Below, in pieces: positions 35,937 through 45,467 of a DNA stretch of 64,000 bases; the stretch's first letter is position 1; every line of letters begins with the position of its first letter. Position numbers and translations under genes: made by a program. The notes under the pieces were generated by a model. It saw only the letters and a program-made list of their open reading frames with translations. It had not been told where the DNA came from and did not search any database. The DNA is from Actinomycetales bacterium (GTDB taxonomy: Bacteria; Actinomycetota; Actinomycetes; Actinomycetales; Microbacteriaceae). The stretch covers positions 540,479 to 604,478 of the forward strand of contig JAFKEN010000006.1 of NCBI GenBank assembly GCA_017308515.1, read 5' to 3'.

Positions 35937-36828
35937 CGAGAGCCCTCCTCAGGCTGCGGCGCGAGGTCACGCCGACGACCGCGAACATCCCGATCAGGAC
36001 GGTGAGCAGGATCATCACGGCGAGTGCCGCGGAGCCTGAGGCGGACGGATCCTGCAGCAGGTACGCGCCGACGCGCTTGTACTGCTCGGTGATCGCCAGC
36101 GGTCCCGTGATCGCGGAGGCGAGGTCGAATCCACCGCCCGTCGCCGCGACCGAGGGCACCGGGTTGAGCAGGGCGATCGGGCGGGCGGCGGTGCCGACCT
36201 GCGGGAGCACGAAGGTGATCGCGCTCCACACCAGGATCGGCGCGAGCAGGGCCGCCGTCTCGTGGCGGCTGTGTACGCCGCCGAGGATGCCGGCGCCGAC
36301 GAAGGCCATGAGCAGCACCCACGAGATCCCGCCGAAGCCGACGATGCGCAGCGTCTCGTCCGCGCTCAGGGGACCCCCGGTGATCGCGGCGATGACGACC
36401 CACGACGCGGCGAGGCTCACCGCGAGCGCGACGAGGACGACGATCCCCAGCCCGGCGAACTGCCCCAGCAGTCGGGAGACGGCCGAGACCGGCCGGGTGA
36501 GCACGAGGTCGCTGGTGCGCATCCGGCGGTCGCGGAGGCCGGCCTCCGTGCCCAGCACGATCGCCATGAGGCAGCCGATCAGCACGACGTAGATCGCCGA
36601 ATTGCGCGCGAAGTAGAGCGGTGACGCCCCCGAGAACGGATTCGGCGCGGAGGTCATGCCCGCCGCGCGGATCTGCTCGTAGACGTCGGTGACGGTGCGC
36701 GTGGTGATCCACCCGATCACCGCCGAGGCGAGCACCAACGCGACGAAGACGATCACCAGGATCGACGCCGTGCGCGAGCGACGGGTCGCGAGCAGCTCGT
36801 GCCGCGCGCTGACGAGGAACCCGTTCAC
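35929..36828 (-). CDS. ABC-2 type transporter permease (first)
   Basis: A 299-aa permease with the N-terminal helix TASILVIVFVALVLASAVIG, the outer loop TSAPNPFSGASPLYFARNSA, and the coupling segment EAGLRDRRMRTSDLVLTRPV, similar in layout to the second permease. The two therefore form a heterodimeric exporter or membrane-remodelling pump. The start overlaps the ATPase stop (ATGA). Confidence 0.85.
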   Translation of the reverse strand: MNGFLVSARHELLATRRSRTASILVIVFVALVLASAVIGWITTRTVTDVYEQIRAAGMTSAPNPFSGASPLYFARNSAIYVVLIGCLMAIVLGTEAGLRDRRMRTSDLVLTRPVSAVSRLLGQFAGLGIVVLVALAVSLAASWVVIAAITGGPLSADETLRIVGFGGISWVLLMAFVGAGILGGVHSRHETAALLAPILVWSAITFVLPQVGTAARPIALLNPVPSVAATGGGFDLASAITGPLAITEQYKRVGAYLLQDPSASGSAALAVMILLTVLIGMFAVVGVTSRRSLRRALDD

Positions 36829-37562
36829 GACGCCACCGCGGCGTCGAGTCGGAAGTAGATCTCCTCGAGCGACTCCTCGCCCGGGAAGCGGCGGAGGGTC
36901 GCGTCGAGGGTGTCGTGGTGCACGAGCCGGCCCTGGCGCAGGATCCCGATGCTCGTGCAGGTCTTCGTCACCTCGGACAGCAGGTGGGTGTTCATGAACA
37001 CCGTCATGCCGAGCTCCGCGTTGAGCCGCACGATCAGGTCGCGCAGCGAGCGGACGCCGACCGGGTCGAGCCCCGAGGTCGGCTCGTCGAGGAAGAGCAC
37101 CTCGGGTTGGTGCAGGATCGCCTGGGCGATCCCGACTCGCTGGCGCATCCCCTTGCTGAAGGTGCCGACCTTCTCGCGGTCGTGGCCGGTGAAGTCGACG
37201 AGTTCGAGCACCTCGGCGATCCGCGGATCCGGGCGTCGAAGGCCGGAGAGCCGGGCGAAGAAGCGCAGGTTCTCGAGCACCGTCAGGTCGTCGTAGAACC
37301 GGACGTTCTCGGGCAGGTAGCCGATCGAGCGCCGCACGACATCCGCCCGTCGGGCGACCGAGCGGCCGACGATCTCGGCATCGCCGCCGGTCGGCGCGAG
37401 GAGGGTCGTGAGCAGCGACACAGTGGTCGTCTTGCCCGCGCCGTTATGGCCGAGCAGGCCGAAGACCTCGCCGCGACGGACGTCGAGATCGAGGCGGTCG
37501 AGCGCCCGGCGGCCTCCGTAGGACTTCGACAGCTCGAAGGTGCGGATCGCGAAATCGGTCAT
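36825..37562 (-). CDS. ABC transporter ATP-binding protein
   Basis: A 245-aa ATPase and first gene of the operon. Walker A is GLLGHNGAGKTTTVSLL, the signature loop is TFSKGMRQRVGIAQAI (SKGMR in place of LSGGQ, common in the NosF/DrrA branch), Walker B is VLFLDEPTSGLDPVG, and the H-loop region is VFMNTHLLSEV. It energises the two ABC-2 permeases. The ATG is 7 nt behind TAGCGT, so the mRNA is probably leaderless, and a response-regulator box lies just upstream. Confidence 0.93.
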   Translation of the reverse strand: MTDFAIRTFELSKSYGGRRALDRLDLDVRRGEVFGLLGHNGAGKTTTVSLLTTLLAPTGGDAEIVGRSVARRADVVRRSIGYLPENVRFYDDLTVLENLRFFARLSGLRRPDPRIAEVLELVDFTGHDREKVGTFSKGMRQRVGIAQAILHQPEVLFLDEPTSGLDPVGVRSLRDLIVRLNAELGMTVFMNTHLLSEVTKTCTSIGILRQGRLVHHDTLDATLRRFPGEESLEEIYFRLDAAVAS

Positions 37563-37569
37563 GGCCCCG

Positions 37570-37603
37570 ACGCTAGGAAGGCGCCGATGAGATCAGGATG
37601 AGA
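37570..37603 (-). promoter_or_regulatory. Response-regulator box and -10 of the ABC/two-component operon
   Basis: On the minus strand: TCTCAT-N5-TCTCAT (37603-37587), 11 nt (CGGCGCCTTCC), -10 TAGCGT (37575-37570), 7 nt, ATG. The box covers the usual -35 position, as for an activator that replaces a weak -35. It has the same geometry as the box at 32733-32749. Confidence 0.75.
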
Positions 37604-37631
37604 GGGTCGGTGACCGACTCCGGTGACTCCG

Positions 37632-38219
37632 CTAGGCGCGAGGCTCGGCGGCCTCCTCGCGCGCCGCGCGCCACACCTCGCGGGCCGCATCGACGTTCAT
37701 GAGCCCGATCGCGATGCCCACGACGATGTCGGGCCACCCGCTCGGCCACCACAGCGTCACGATCGCTGCACCGATGATCGCGAGGTTCGCGAGGGCGTCG
37801 TTGCGCGCCGAGAGCCACGCGGCGCGCGCGAGGCTGCCGCCGTGCGCGCGGTGGCGCACGAGGATCACCGCGCACACGACGTTGACGACGAGCGCTCCGA
37901 ACGCCGCGATCCCGAGCGGGGCGACCTCCGGCGGTGCCGGGTCAAGGATCTTCACCACCGCGAGCACGATCGTCGCGACCGCCGGCACGAGAATCACGAA
38001 CGCGAGTGCCGATCCGACCCGCGCACGGGCGCGCACCGACCACGCGAGCGAGAAGAAGATCAGCAGATTGACCGAGGTGTCCTCGAGGAAGTCGACCGAG
38101 TCGGCCAGCAGCGACACCGATCCGATCGCGGTGGCGACGACGACCTCGACGAGGAAGTAGGCGCCGTTGAGGACGGCGACGAGGAGAACCGCGCGGCGGA
38201 GTCCGTCGGTGGGGGTCAC
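37632..38219 (-). CDS. Cation diffusion facilitator family protein (transmembrane part)
   Basis: A 195-aa protein with six helices and no C-terminal cytoplasmic metal domain, shorter than most CDF proteins (about 300 aa). SLLADSVDFLEDTSVNL is the CDF signature. In the fifth-helix region SARNDALANLAII the usual His-x3-Asp metal pair reads Asn-Asp-x-x-x-Asn, so metal binding may differ. The GTG is 7 nt behind TAGCCT (leaderless). The substrate may be Zn2+ or another divalent metal. Confidence 0.82.
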   Translation of the reverse strand: MTPTDGLRRAVLLVAVLNGAYFLVEVVVATAIGSVSLLADSVDFLEDTSVNLLIFFSLAWSVRARARVGSALAFVILVPAVATIVLAVVKILDPAPPEVAPLGIAAFGALVVNVVCAVILVRHRAHGGSLARAAWLSARNDALANLAIIGAAIVTLWWPSGWPDIVVGIAIGLMNVDAAREVWRAAREEAAEPRA

Positions 38220-38271
38220 GGCTCTCAGGCTAGGCGGGGCGTCGCGGTGGCGTGCCAGACGGGCACGACGG

Positions 38272-38344
38272 TGGGCCCGGTGGGGCTCGAACCCACGACC
38301 AGCGGATTAAAAGTCCGACGCTCTACCGACTGAGCTACAGGCCC
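38272..38344 (-). tRNA. tRNA-Lys (anticodon TTT)
   Basis: A 73-nt cloverleaf on the minus strand: acceptor GGGCCTG pairs with CGGGCCC (one G-T), D arm from TAGCTCAGTCGGTAGAGC, anticodon stem CGGA/TCCG around CTTTTAA, and T arm GTGGGTTCGAGCCCCAC. The discriminator is A. CCA is not encoded. Confidence 0.96.
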
Positions 38345-38443
38345 GTCGGACCAGGATAGGCGCGCGGTCGGCCGCGAGTCCGCGCCCGGCGCGGCCGCGG
38401 CGCCGGAGCGCGCGGGCCCCGACCGACGGGTGCCTGCCCACGC

Positions 38444-38476
38444 CGAACGGCCCCCGCGTCGCGCGAGGGCCGTTCG
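38444..38476 (-). terminator. Terminator hairpin of the fasciclin gene
   Basis: CGAACGGCCCCCGCG (38444-38458) and CGCGAGGGCCGTTCG (38462-38476) pair over 15 bp with one mismatch and a 3-nt loop. It lies 57 nt past the fasciclin stop, between that gene and tRNA-Lys. Confidence 0.75.
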
Positions 38477-38532
38477 AGGGAGCCGGATCCGGGCGGGCTG
38501 GGAGAGGCGCCCGGATCCGGCGGATCGGTGGG

Positions 38533-39195
38533 TCAGCCCGCCGACGGCGGGAGGAGCACCGAGTCGATCAGGTAGACCGTCGCGTTCGCGGTGTGCACGC
38601 CGCCGCAGATCACGTTGGCGTCGTTCACGGTCATCATGTCGACGGTGCCGCCGATGGTCACGTCCTCACCCTCGACCGTGGTCTGGGTCGTACCCACGAG
38701 GTCCGAGGGCAGGATCTGCCCGGGCACCACGTGGTACGTGAGGATCGTGGTCAGCAGACCCGCGTTCGCCGGGTCCTTGAGGGACTCGACGGTCGCCGGG
38801 TCGAGCTTCGCGAACGCGTCATCGACCGGCGCGAACACGGTGAACTCGCCGCCGTTGAGCGTGTCGACGAGGTTCACGTCGGGGTTGAGCTGCCCCGAGA
38901 CCGCGGCGACCAGGGTGGTCAGCAGCGGGTTGGAGCTCGCCGCGTTCGCGACCGGGGCCTCCGCCATGCCGTCGATCGAGCCGGAGCCGTCGGGCACCTG
39001 CTCGGCGTACGCCATGCAGCCGGGGCCGACGAGGTCGGCGTACTGCGGACCCGACATGTCCATCGGCTCCTCGGTCATCGGCGTCGTCGGCTCCGACGAC
39101 TCCTCGGCGGCGGGGGCGGTGCAGGCCGACAGGCCGAGCACCACGAGCGCCGAGAGGGCGATCGCTGCGGCGCCGTGCTTCTTCTGAACTCGCAT
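38533..39195 (-). CDS. Fasciclin (FAS1) domain lipoprotein
   Basis: A 220-aa surface protein. The signal peptide ends in the lipobox GLSAC (Cys about residue 25), then a Glu/Pro/Thr/Met-rich linker (SSEPTTPMTEEPMDMSG), then one FAS1 domain with EFTVFAPVDDAFAKLDPATV and TILTYHVVPGQILPSDLVG, ending at VYLIDSVLLPPSAG. It resembles the mycobacterial MPT70/MPT83 antigens. The ATG follows GGAGGAGAAG. The role is adhesion or surface interaction, inferred from the family. Confidence 0.92.
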   Translation of the reverse strand: MRVQKKHGAAAIALSALVVLGLSACTAPAAEESSEPTTPMTEEPMDMSGPQYADLVGPGCMAYAEQVPDGSGSIDGMAEAPVANAASSNPLLTTLVAAVSGQLNPDVNLVDTLNGGEFTVFAPVDDAFAKLDPATVESLKDPANAGLLTTILTYHVVPGQILPSDLVGTTQTTVEGEDVTIGGTVDMMTVNDANVICGGVHTANATVYLIDSVLLPPSAG

Positions 39196-39528
39196 GGGAC
39201 TTCTCCTCCGGTGTGGATGGGTGTGTCGTGCGGGTCCGGCCGGATCCCGTTCGGCGTCGGGATGAACCCGTCGCGTCGCAAGGGCCTTCGGAACGCGGCG
39301 GCGGGGGGATGGGTGCGGTCGGGGGCGTTCAGCGCATTGCCAGATTCGGGGGATCCGCGCGCGCCTTCGGCCACGTTCGGGTAACGACACGCCGCTCGCG
39401 TGCGCGGTAGCACGGGGTCCGCGATCCGACAAGCCCCCGCGACCGCCGTCGGCTCCGTGTTCTGCTCGATGACGTCAGCCGAGACCGGGTCGCGACCGCC
39501 GCGCACCGGCAGGGGGAAGGAAGGCGAC
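39196..39528. other. Gene-free stretch upstream of the fasciclin gene
   Basis: These 333 nt lie between two divergent genes. I see ribosome-binding sites at both ends (GGAGGAGAAG for the fasciclin gene, GGGGGAAGGAAGG for the small gene at 39529) but no convincing -10/-35 pair, repeat, hairpin or short gene. Open frames here have shadow-like, Arg/Gly-rich composition. Confidence 0.5.
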
Positions 39529-39735
39529 ATGTCCCAGCACCGAGCCGGCCGCTCCGCCGGCGCCGCGCGTCATCTCACGCCGGTCGACGCCCGCCCGGTC
39601 GCGGCCGCCCGCTCGGCCGAGACCGGCAGCGCCTCCACCGTCGCCACCCTGCAGAGCTGGATCGCGGGCCTGCCCCGCCGCCGTTCGCCCCGTCGGGCGC
39701 GCCGCACCTTCGAGCCGGTCCGCTCGGCCGCCTGA
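39529..39735 (+). CDS. Small basic hypothetical protein
   Basis: A 68-aa protein rich in Arg and Ala, with a central segment STVATLQSWIAGLPRRRS and a basic tail. The ATG has a strong ribosome-binding site (GGGGGAAGGAAGG). I recognise no family. The ribosome-binding site and position before a conserved gene support it as real, but the composition could also arise from random high-GC sequence. Confidence 0.5.
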   Translation: MSQHRAGRSAGAARHLTPVDARPVAAARSAETGSASTVATLQSWIAGLPRRRSPRRARRTFEPVRSAA

Positions 39736-39768
39736 GCGGCGGCCGCGGCTCGCGCCTACCCTGGAGCC

Positions 39769-40395
39769 ATGGCCGACCACCACAAACCCGCGCTCTTCGG
39801 CGGCCGCGAGTTCGAGGCCTTCGCCGGCAGCGAGGATCCCGCCGCCGTCACGCGCATGGCGCACGAGTCCGCCGCGGCGCTGCTCGCCCGTGCCCGGTCG
39901 AGCGCCGACCCTGCGGTCGTCGACCGGCTGGTTCGCTTCACCGACGAGCACGGCATCGACGCCATCGCCGAGCTCTGGGCGCAGGCCTCCGAGCACTCGC
40001 TCCCCGGGGCGCTCTGGCGCCTCTACCTCGTGCGGCTCATGATCCGCACCGATCCAGAGGGGGTCGCGCAGCTGTTCCAGCGCGGCACCGAGGTGCTCCC
40101 GACGATCGACCAGGTCGTCGCGGGCGCCCCGACGCCCGCCGGGCCGCAGGAGGTCACCGAGCTCATCGACCGGATCCTGCGGGGCGTCTTCGACGGCGAT
40201 CTCGCCCTCGCCCTCGACCGCGCCGCGAGCTTCTGCCGCCTCGCCGCGGCGGGCGCCGCCGACGTCGCCGCCGATCAGGAGGGCCCCGCACCCGAGCGCG
40301 CGCGGGAGTTCACGACGCGCGCGCTGCGGCTCACGACGATCGGGCAGGAGCTCGCCCAGTGCGCGCGTCTGGCCCGCGACGACGCCCTCGACTGA
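39769..40395 (+). CDS. Conserved actinobacterial protein of unknown function
   Basis: A 208-aa soluble, mostly helical protein. Segments such as DRLVRFTDEHGIDAIAELWA, SEHSLPGALWRLYLVRLMIR and DRILRGVFDGDLALALDRAA have normal protein composition and resemble proteins widespread in actinobacteria but without a function known to me. The ATG is 6 nt after TACCCT, so the mRNA may be leaderless. Its 3' end overlaps a VanZ-like fragment on the other strand. Confidence 0.72.
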   Translation: MADHHKPALFGGREFEAFAGSEDPAAVTRMAHESAAALLARARSSADPAVVDRLVRFTDEHGIDAIAELWAQASEHSLPGALWRLYLVRLMIRTDPEGVAQLFQRGTEVLPTIDQVVAGAPTPAGPQEVTELIDRILRGVFDGDLALALDRAASFCRLAAAGAADVAADQEGPAPERAREFTTRALRLTTIGQELAQCARLARDDALD

Positions 40396-40540
40396 CGGCG
40401 TTGGCCACCGCGCCGACGACCACCCCGATCGCGACTCCGAGGGTGTTGGCGACGAGGTCGCGCGGGTCGGAGGCGCGATCCGGCAGCGGCAGCTGCAGCA
40501 CCTCGATCGCGAACGAGAAGGCGGCCCCGAGCGGCAGCAC
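40331..40540 (-). pseudogene. VanZ-like C-terminal fragment
   Basis: The segment VLPLGAAFSFAIEVLQLPLP, then RASDPRDLVANTLGVAIGVV matches the last two helices of VanZ-family membrane proteins, which normally have about 150-200 residues. Only 69 codons from a GTG, or about 80 open codons after the MFS stop, remain. The N-terminal helices are gone, so this is probably a truncated relic. It overlaps the convergent gene ending at 40395. Confidence 0.65.
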
Positions 40541-40585
40541 GGCAGGCCCGGCCAGCCGCCGGCGCTCTCGCCGGCTCGGCGGTGG

Positions 40586-42115
40586 TCAGGGCGCGGGCTG
40601 CTCCGCCACCGGGTGCGGGCCGGCCGCCGGGTGCTGCTCGGCCGTCGGCTGCTCCTCGGCTGCCGGGTGCTCGTCGGTCGCGCGCGAGTTCGTCAGGGTG
40701 AGCGCGCCCCACACGGCGAGCACGCCGACCACGACCGCGAGCGCCGCGAAGATCACCCGCTCGCCGGCGAAGTACGAGGCCACCAGGTCGGGGCTCCAGG
40801 CGCCGTCGGGCAGCACGGTCGTCACGAGTGCGGCGATGAGGGTGCCGACCGCCGCGGTGCCGACGCTCGTGCCGACCTCCTGGGCGGTGTCGTTGAGGGC
40901 CGCCCCCATGGAGGTGCGGTTCGCGGGCATGGCGCCGACGAGGGCGACCGCGCAGATCGTCATCACGGTGCGCAGGCCGATCGTCATGACGATCATCGCG
41001 ATCGCGATCGCGAGGTAGCCGTGCTCCACGCCCCAGGCCATCGCGGCCAGGCCCGCCACGAGGAAGACCGCCCCGACGACGGCCGCGGCGCGGTGACCGA
41101 ACCGCCTCGCGAGGGCTTCGGAGATCGGTGTCGCGGCGAGCATCGTGCCGATGATCGGCAGGTTGGCGAGTCCGGCGTGCAGGGGGCTCCATCCCCACGC
41201 GTATTGGAAATGCAGGATCAGGGTGAACATGACGCCCGTCATCGCGATCGAGGTGCCGATCTGGGCGATCGTCGCTCCGCGCACCGTCCCGTCGCGGAAC
41301 AGCGACAGATCCAGCATGGGCGCGGCGGCGGTGCGCTCGCGCGCGACGAACGCGATCGCCCCCAGGATCGCGCCGGCGGCGGATCCGATCGTCAGGGGGG
41401 AGAGCCATCCGTTCTCGACGGCGCTCGTGAAGGTGAAGCACGCCGCGGCGATCGAGAGGATGCTGAGCGCCGCCCCGGCGAGATCGAGCCGGTCGCGGGT
41501 GAGCCCCTCGGCGCGATCGGGGGCGACGCCGAACCGCACCCCGAGGGCGGCGACGAGCGCGATCGGCGCGTTGACGAGCAGCAGCCAGTGCCAGGAGAAG
41601 TGTGCGAGCGCGGTGCCGCCGAGCAGGGGCCCGAGCACGAAGCCCGACATGCCGACGACGATCATGACGGTCATCGCCCGCATGCGCAGCGTCGCGTCGT
41701 CGAAGAGCCGGAACACGAGCGAGTTGGTGATGGGCGCCATCGCGGCGGCCGCGACGCCGAGAGCGGCCCGCAGGGCGATGAGCTCCGCGGTGGTGCTGAC
41801 CAGGAGCACGCCCAGGCTCACGAGACCGAAGAGCGCGAGCCCGATCTGCAGCACGCGGCGGCGCCCGAAGCGGTCGGCGACGGATCCCGCCGTGAGCAGC
41901 AGGCCTCCGAACGTCAGTGAGTACGCGCCGCTCACCCACTGCAGCGAGGTCGTGTCGCCGCCGAGGTCGCGCCCGATGCTCGGCAGCGCGATCGACATCA
42001 GGGTGTTGTCGACCATCTCGACGAAGAAGGCGAGGCAGAGCGCGGCGAGCGGCAACCAGGCCGCACGGAGCGAGGGGTAGACGCGGTCGGTCTCGGGGGC
42101 GGTGACGGCGCTCAT
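40586..42115 (-). CDS. MFS multidrug exporter, DHA2 (EmrB/QacA) type
   Basis: A 509-aa exporter with about fourteen helices. Motifs: FFVEMVDNTLMSIALPSIGR in helix 1, LTAGSVADRFGRRRVLQIG in loop 2-3 and VVGMSGFVLGPLLGG in helix 5 (motif C of antiporters). The C-terminal tail is a hydrophilic repeat rich in Glu, Pro, His and Ala (HPAAEEQPTAEQHPAAGPHP). It is divergent from a TetR gene, with three operator palindromes between, so it is probably induced by the exported compound. Confidence 0.93.
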   Translation of the reverse strand: MSAVTAPETDRVYPSLRAAWLPLAALCLAFFVEMVDNTLMSIALPSIGRDLGGDTTSLQWVSGAYSLTFGGLLLTAGSVADRFGRRRVLQIGLALFGLVSLGVLLVSTTAELIALRAALGVAAAAMAPITNSLVFRLFDDATLRMRAMTVMIVVGMSGFVLGPLLGGTALAHFSWHWLLLVNAPIALVAALGVRFGVAPDRAEGLTRDRLDLAGAALSILSIAAACFTFTSAVENGWLSPLTIGSAAGAILGAIAFVARERTAAAPMLDLSLFRDGTVRGATIAQIGTSIAMTGVMFTLILHFQYAWGWSPLHAGLANLPIIGTMLAATPISEALARRFGHRAAAVVGAVFLVAGLAAMAWGVEHGYLAIAIAMIVMTIGLRTVMTICAVALVGAMPANRTSMGAALNDTAQEVGTSVGTAAVGTLIAALVTTVLPDGAWSPDLVASYFAGERVIFAALAVVVGVLAVWGALTLTNSRATDEHPAAEEQPTAEQHPAAGPHPVAEQPAP

Positions 42116-42130
42116 GGGGTCACTCCTTTC

Positions 42131-42183
42131 TCGAACAGCGTTCGATGATCGAACAACGTTCGGTAATATCGAACGGTGTTCGA
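42131..42183. promoter_or_regulatory. Three TetR operator palindromes
   Basis: TCGAAC-N3-GTTCGA (42131-42145), TCGAAC-N3-GTTCGG (42149-42163) and TCGAAC-N3-GTTCGA (42169-42183), with centres 18 and 20 bp apart. The -10 TAATAT of the TetR gene (42164-42169) lies between the second and third, and the third covers the TetR start. This fits repression of both divergent genes. Confidence 0.85.
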
Positions 42184-42943
42184 TAAATCGCAAGGCCGTC
42201 CGACGCTGTGGTGGGATGGGGCCATGCCGATGCGCGAGGGACGCGCCGCCTCGCCCGGAGCCGGGGGCGGTCGCGCACGAACCCGCGCCTCCCACTCGCG
42301 GGAGTCGGTTCTCGCCGAGGCGGTGCGTCTCCTCGACGAGGCGGGCGCGGCCGGTCTCACGATCCGCGCCCTCGCGGCGCGGCTCGGCGGGGGCCCGGCC
42401 AGCATCTACTGGTACGTCTCCGGCCGCGACGAGCTGCTCGACCTCGCGGCGGACTCGGTGCTGGCGGGAGTGCTCGACGCCGTGCGCGCCGTGGGCGAGG
42501 GCGATCCGATCGACGACCTGCGCACGATCGGCGAGACGCTGTTCGACGCGATCGTGGATCGCCCCTGGCTCGGCGCCTACGCCCTGCGCGACACCGGCAC
42601 CCAGCCGCACTCGCTGCGGCTCTACGAGAAGATCGGCGAGCAGACGCTGCGGCTCGCACTGACGCCGACGCAGCGCTTCCACGCCACCTCCGCCGTCGTC
42701 GGCTTCGTCATCGGCACCGCCGCCGACATGGGGCAGGAACTTCCGGAGGTCGTCGCCTCCGGCCAGATGGATCGCGAGGAGTACCTCGCGCAGGCGACCG
42801 CCGAGTGGCGCGCCCTCGACGAGGGCGAGTTCCCCTTCATCCACCACGTCGTCGACGAGTTCGCGCGCCACACCGACCGCGGCCAGTTCCGCGCCGGCCT
42901 CGACCTGCTGCTCGCGGGCATCCGGCTGCAGGCCGGGGCCTGA
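42176..42943 (+). CDS. TetR family repressor of the MFS exporter
   Basis: A 255-aa regulator (239 aa from ATG 42224). The helix-turn-helix is SVLAEAVRLLDEAGAAGLTI, RALAARLGGGPASIYWYVSG; the C-terminal TetR_C region includes RPWLGAYALRDTGTQPHSLR. The GTG at 42176 is exactly 6 nt behind a perfect -10 (TAATAT), which fits a leaderless mRNA and adds MFDKSQGRPTLWWDGA. The ATG has no ribosome-binding site. It is autoregulated through the palindrome that overlaps its start. Confidence 0.88.
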   Translation: MFDKSQGRPTLWWDGAMPMREGRAASPGAGGGRARTRASHSRESVLAEAVRLLDEAGAAGLTIRALAARLGGGPASIYWYVSGRDELLDLAADSVLAGVLDAVRAVGEGDPIDDLRTIGETLFDAIVDRPWLGAYALRDTGTQPHSLRLYEKIGEQTLRLALTPTQRFHATSAVVGFVIGTAADMGQELPEVVASGQMDREEYLAQATAEWRALDEGEFPFIHHVVDEFARHTDRGQFRAGLDLLLAGIRLQAGA

Positions 42944-42948
42944 GGCGC

Positions 42949-42996
42949 GAGAAGTCGCACCGACGCCCGGAAATCCGCGCGTCGGTGCGACTTCTC
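42949..42996. terminator. Perfect 18-bp bidirectional terminator hairpin
   Basis: GAGAAGTCGCACCGACGC (42949-42966) and GCGTCGGTGCGACTTCTC (42979-42996) are exact complements, with a 12-nt loop that can itself pair (CGG-AAAT-CCG). It sits between the convergent TetR and acs genes. Confidence 0.88.
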
Positions 42997-43021
42997 GACG
43001 CCGACCTCGGGGGTGCCGACG

Positions 43022-45070
<2,049 letters not shown>

Positions 45071-45264
45071 GGACGTCGTCATCCTCAGGGTCGATTCCGC
45101 GGCCGGGCCTGGACGGTCGCGGGGCGGTTTCGAACGGACCGATCCTAGCCCTCGACGGGGGCCGCGCGAGCGCCGTGCCGCCGCCGCGCGGTCGCGCCCC
45201 CGGCTGCTGCAGGGTCGTCGTGACGGTCTTCTCGGGACCGGATCGCGACGGGCCGTGGCGGTCG

Positions 45265-45292
45265 TTGCGGTGCCCCCCGTTTCGGGTACACT
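45265..45292 (+). promoter_or_regulatory. Promoter of the tad operon
   Basis: TTGCGG (45265-45270), a 16-nt spacer, and TACACT (45287-45292) match a sigma-70-type promoter. It lies in the 397-nt acs/tadA gap. The leader contains TTCCCCCCAAT twice (near 45336 and 45380); no riboswitch was recognised. Nothing else supportable was seen between 45071 and 45467. Confidence 0.6.
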
Positions 45293-45467
45293 CGGGGCCA
45301 CGTCGAGTGCATTCTCGGCCGACGGCGCCCGCGATTCCCCCCAATTGATGGCGGTCACCGTTGTGGCGGCGCCCGTTCCCCCCAATGGGCGCCGCCCCTC
45401 TTCGTTAAAGGCGCTGGCGCTTCCGGTTCGGGCGCCGCACCCCGTCCTCGCCGCGCCCCTCCTCCCC

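Noticed and set aside
39213-39410. 65-codon plus-strand frame in the gap before the small gene at 39529
   Set aside because: No ribosome-binding site or -10 was seen and the composition is Arg/Gly-rich; it looks like random open frame in GC-rich DNA.
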